DNA of 64,000 nucleotides from Thermus amyloliquefaciens (GTDB taxonomy: Bacteria; Deinococcota; Deinococci; Deinococcales; Thermaceae), in NCBI RefSeq assembly GCF_000744885.1, contig NZ_JQMV01000003.1, positions 434,001-498,000 on the forward strand, given 5' to 3'. The notes under the pieces are model-generated. The model saw only the letters and a list, made by a program, of their open reading frames with translations, did not search any database and was not told the DNA's origin. The position numbers and the translations under genes were made by a program. Within the stretch, counting starts at the first letter, position 1; each line of letters begins with the position of its first letter. Shown here in pieces: positions 61,953 to 64,000 of the stretch.

Positions 61953-63338
61953 ATGACCTTCTGGGCCCTCCTCATCCTCATCCTCCTCCTCGCGGCTTTG
62001 GTGGCCTATTTGGGGGACAAGGTGGCCAAGTGGGCGGGGAAGCGCCACTACCGCCTCTTCGGCCTTCGGCCCCGGCAGACCGCCACCCTGATTGCCGTCC
62101 TCACGGGGGTGGGGATCGCCCTTTTCAGCTACCTGGGCTTCCTGTTGGTCTTTCGGGAGGCCAGGGAGGTGATCCTCGAGGCCCAGGCCATCCGGGCCGA
62201 GCGGGACCAGCTGAAGCGGGAGCAACTCCTCCTCTTAGAGGCCAAGGCCGCCATGGAGGCCGAGGCCAGTAGGGCCCTGGCGGAGCTCAACGCCCTACGG
62301 GAGGAAAGGCGAACCCTGGTCCAGGCCCTGGAGCAGGCCGGGGTGGTGAGAAGCCGCCTGGAGGAGGAGGCCAAGGCCCTGGCCGCCCAGGTGAAGGTCC
62401 TGGAGAGGGAGAAGGAGGCCCTGGCCCGGCTTCTCCAGGAAAGAAGCCAAGAGCTGAACAAGAAGACGGCGGAGCTTGCGGAGAAGGTTCGGGCGCTTCA
62501 AGGCTTGGAAGGGCGCTTGGCCGCCCTCCAGGAGGCGGCCAAACGGGCGGAGGCGGAAAAAGCCCGGCTCACCGAGGAGAAAAAGCGCCTGCAGGCTGAG
62601 GTGCTTCAGGCCCTCGCCCGCCTGGAGGAAGCCCGGGGGCAGCGCCAGGCCCTGGCCCAGGAGGTGGAGGCCCTCAAGGCCAACCTGGGCAAGGCCCGGG
62701 AGGAGCTTCGCCAAACGGAGGAAAGGGTAAGGAGCCTCCTGGTGCAGGCGGAGGTGCTCCAGGGGGAGAAGGGGCAGCTTTCCCAGAGCCTCATCCGGCT
62801 TAGCCAAGGCCTCTACCTGGGGGAGGTGCGCCTGGGGGCGGAGGAGGGGAAGGCGGTTTTGGAACGGGTGGCCGAGCGCCGGGCCCTTCTCCAGGGCTTC
62901 CGGGGGGTGGAGGTCTTGGACGCCCCCTTGGGCCCGGGGCTTGCGGTGCTGGAGGGGGCGGGGTACCGGGAGGGGAGGCTTTTGGTGCGGGTGCGCTTCT
63001 ACCCCGAGCGCAAGGCCTTTGCCATGGGGGAGGTTCTGGCCGCCCGCACCCTGCTCCTTTCTACCCCGGCCCGCAACCAGGAGGCCCTGGAGGCCCTGGG
63101 GGAGGCTGTGCGGCAGAGGCTTTTGCAGGCGGGGTATCCCCCGGAGTACGCCACCTTCCCCTCCCCCGAGGAGCTCGCCCGGGGGCTTTCCCTCCTTCAG
63201 GGGAAGAGGGGGGTGGTGCGGGTGGAGGTGGTGGCGGCCAAGGATCTATGGACCACGGAGAGGCCCCTCCTCTTCTTCCAGCTCCTGGGGGGGCCTCCGG
63301 GCCCGGAGGTACCGGTCCCGACCCGAAAGGTCCCGTAG
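61953..63338 (+). CDS. DUF3084 membrane-anchored coiled-coil protein
   Basis: A 461-aa protein with two N-terminal helices (residues 3-20 and 45-68) around a conserved KRHYRLFGLRPRQTA loop, a coiled coil of about 190 residues (Leu/Glu/Arg/Ala heptads) and a C-terminal globular domain with the pattern GLAVLEGAGYREGRLLVRV. This is the DUF3084 architecture found mostly in Deinococcota and cyanobacteria. Function is unknown. It lies 3 nt after lptB, which hints at an envelope role. Its end overlaps prmC by 93 nt on the other strand. Confidence 0.88.
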   Translation: MTFWALLILILLLAALVAYLGDKVAKWAGKRHYRLFGLRPRQTATLIAVLTGVGIALFSYLGFLLVFREAREVILEAQAIRAERDQLKREQLLLLEAKAAMEAEASRALAELNALREERRTLVQALEQAGVVRSRLEEEAKALAAQVKVLEREKEALARLLQERSQELNKKTAELAEKVRALQGLEGRLAALQEAAKRAEAEKARLTEEKKRLQAEVLQALARLEEARGQRQALAQEVEALKANLGKAREELRQTEERVRSLLVQAEVLQGEKGQLSQSLIRLSQGLYLGEVRLGAEEGKAVLERVAERRALLQGFRGVEVLDAPLGPGLAVLEGAGYREGRLLVRVRFYPERKAFAMGEVLAARTLLLSTPARNQEALEALGEAVRQRLLQAGYPPEYATFPSPEELARGLSLLQGKRGVVRVEVVAAKDLWTTERPLLFFQLLGGPPGPEVPVPTRKVP

Positions 63339-64000
63339 CACCGCCACCTCTGCCCAGCCCTGGCCCTTGAGTTCCTCCGCCAGCAGGTGCACGTTTTCCG
63401 GGGCGAGCTCCAGGAGGAGGAACCCGCCCGGTTTGAGGGCCCGCCTGGCCTCCTGGGCCAGGGGCCGGGCCACGTCCAGCCCCTCCCTGCCCGCATAGAG
63501 GGCCTGGGGGTTTTCCCAGGCCAGCTCCCGGGGAGCCTGGGCCCGGTAGGCCTCGGGCAAATAGGGGGGGTTGGAGACGATGAGGTCCAGCCCCCTCAAC
63601 CCGCCGGTGAGGGGGGCTTGGAGAAAGGCCACCTCGAGGCCCAGCCCGCCGGCGTTCTCCTGGGCTAAGGCCAGGGCCTCGGGGTCGGTGTCCGTGGCCC
63701 ACACCTGGGCTTCCGGGAGGTGTGCCTTTAGGGCAAGGGCGATGGCCCCGGTGCCCGTGCCCACGTCCAGGATGCGGGGCCTTGGGGGTAAGGGCAGGCC
63801 CAGGGCCAGCTCCACCAGGCCTTCCGTTTCCGGGCGGGGAATGAGGACCCCCTCCGCCACCCGGAGGGGCAGGCCGAAGAACTCCACCTCCTTCAGAAGG
63901 TACTGGAGGGGGTAGCCCGCAAGGCGCTTCTCCAGGAGGGCCCGGGCCCTTTCGGCCGTGCCTGGGGGTGGGGGCTCGGGGAGGTGGAGGAGGAGCTCCT
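63246..64000 (-). CDS. prmC: release factor glutamine methyltransferase PrmC, N-terminus off window
   Basis: Methylates the Gln of the GGQ motif in release factors RF1/RF2. The visible 250 codons run in from the window edge. SAM-binding ILDVGTGTGAIALAL and the catalytic SNPPYLPEAY are clear, and the upstream stretch AGYPLQYLLKEVEFFGLPL is the conserved linker from the N-terminal domain. The last 15 residues (ARRPPQELEEEEGPLRGP) extend past the usual end and overlap the DUF3084 gene. Confidence 0.94.
   Translation of the reverse strand, partial: ELLLHLPEPPPPGTAERARALLEKRLAGYPLQYLLKEVEFFGLPLRVAEGVLIPRPETEGLVELALGLPLPPRPRILDVGTGTGAIALALKAHLPEAQVWATDTDPEALALAQENAGGLGLEVAFLQAPLTGGLRGLDLIVSNPPYLPEAYRAQAPRELAWENPQALYAGREGLDVARPLAQEARRALKPGGFLLLELAPENVHLLAEELKGQGWAEVAVLRDLSGRDRYLRARRPPQELEEEEGPLRGP

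Overview
The window is chromosomal DNA from a Thermus species (Deinococcota). The evidence is the very high GC content, the GC-rich third codon positions, the tight packing with many 4-base start/stop overlaps, and proteins that look like those of T. aquaticus and T. thermophilus as I remember them (MutS of 812 aa, GluRS of 470 aa, purine-nucleoside phosphorylase of 235 aa, an RraA homologue of 164 aa). No database was searched. I cannot name the species. I saw no rRNA, tRNA or CRISPR array.

Layout. 1-2.1 kb: a peptide-type ABC permease (cut by the window edge) and its binding protein. 2.1-7.2 kb: a complete livFGMHJ branched-chain amino-acid ABC operon. 7.3-8.7 kb: glnA. 8.8-12.7 kb: an exported 5'-nucleotidase, then an operon for a Tat-exported sulfite oxidase, its cytochrome c and a MOSC protein. 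12.8-18.2 kb: mutS, mutL (frameshifted in a C tract), then divergent rraA and purU. 18.2-25.2 kb: an HtrA protease, a TAXI-type TRAP transporter with two receptors and a DUF1850 protein, and a site-2 protease with CBS domains. 25.3-33.3 kb: an MFS transporter (frameshifted in a G tract), wecB, a wecA-like transferase, upp, a phosphotransferase, a radical SAM protein, a thioesterase and hemW. 33.3-34.9 kb: an atypical patch with a seven-repeat lipoprotein and a non-coding stretch.

34.9-42.3 kb is a glycolate/glyoxylate block: glycerate kinase, glcFED and malate synthase, with a divergent IclR regulator over a 31-bp palindrome. 42.3-49.0 kb: an HspR-like repressor made of two identical copies, an M20 peptidase, comB, a Crp-family regulator, a lone ABC ATPase, deoD, an enoyl-CoA hydratase and an HD protein. 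49.0-51.1 kb: a DUF2267 gene broken by an amber codon and by insertion of a solo tnpB element whose TnpB has the RuvC triad but no zinc ribbon. 51.2-58.2 kb: a fatty-acyl-CoA ligase, an MBL-fold hydrolase, a shrunken phosphohexomutase, uvrD, an unknown gene and dsbB. 58.3-64 kb: ftsY, a small exported protein, gltX, lptB, a DUF3084 coiled-coil protein and prmC (cut by the window edge).

Many genes appear to be leaderless: a -10 box (TANNNT type) lies 6-8 nt before the start codon with no room for a Shine-Dalgarno site. The observations most worth following are the duplicated HspR (42.3 kb), the zinc-ribbon-less TnpB and its host gene (49-51 kb), the mutL C-tract frameshift (16.28 kb), the 18-bp rraA/purU bidirectional promoter (17.3 kb) and the twin-receptor TAXI transporter (19.4-24.1 kb).
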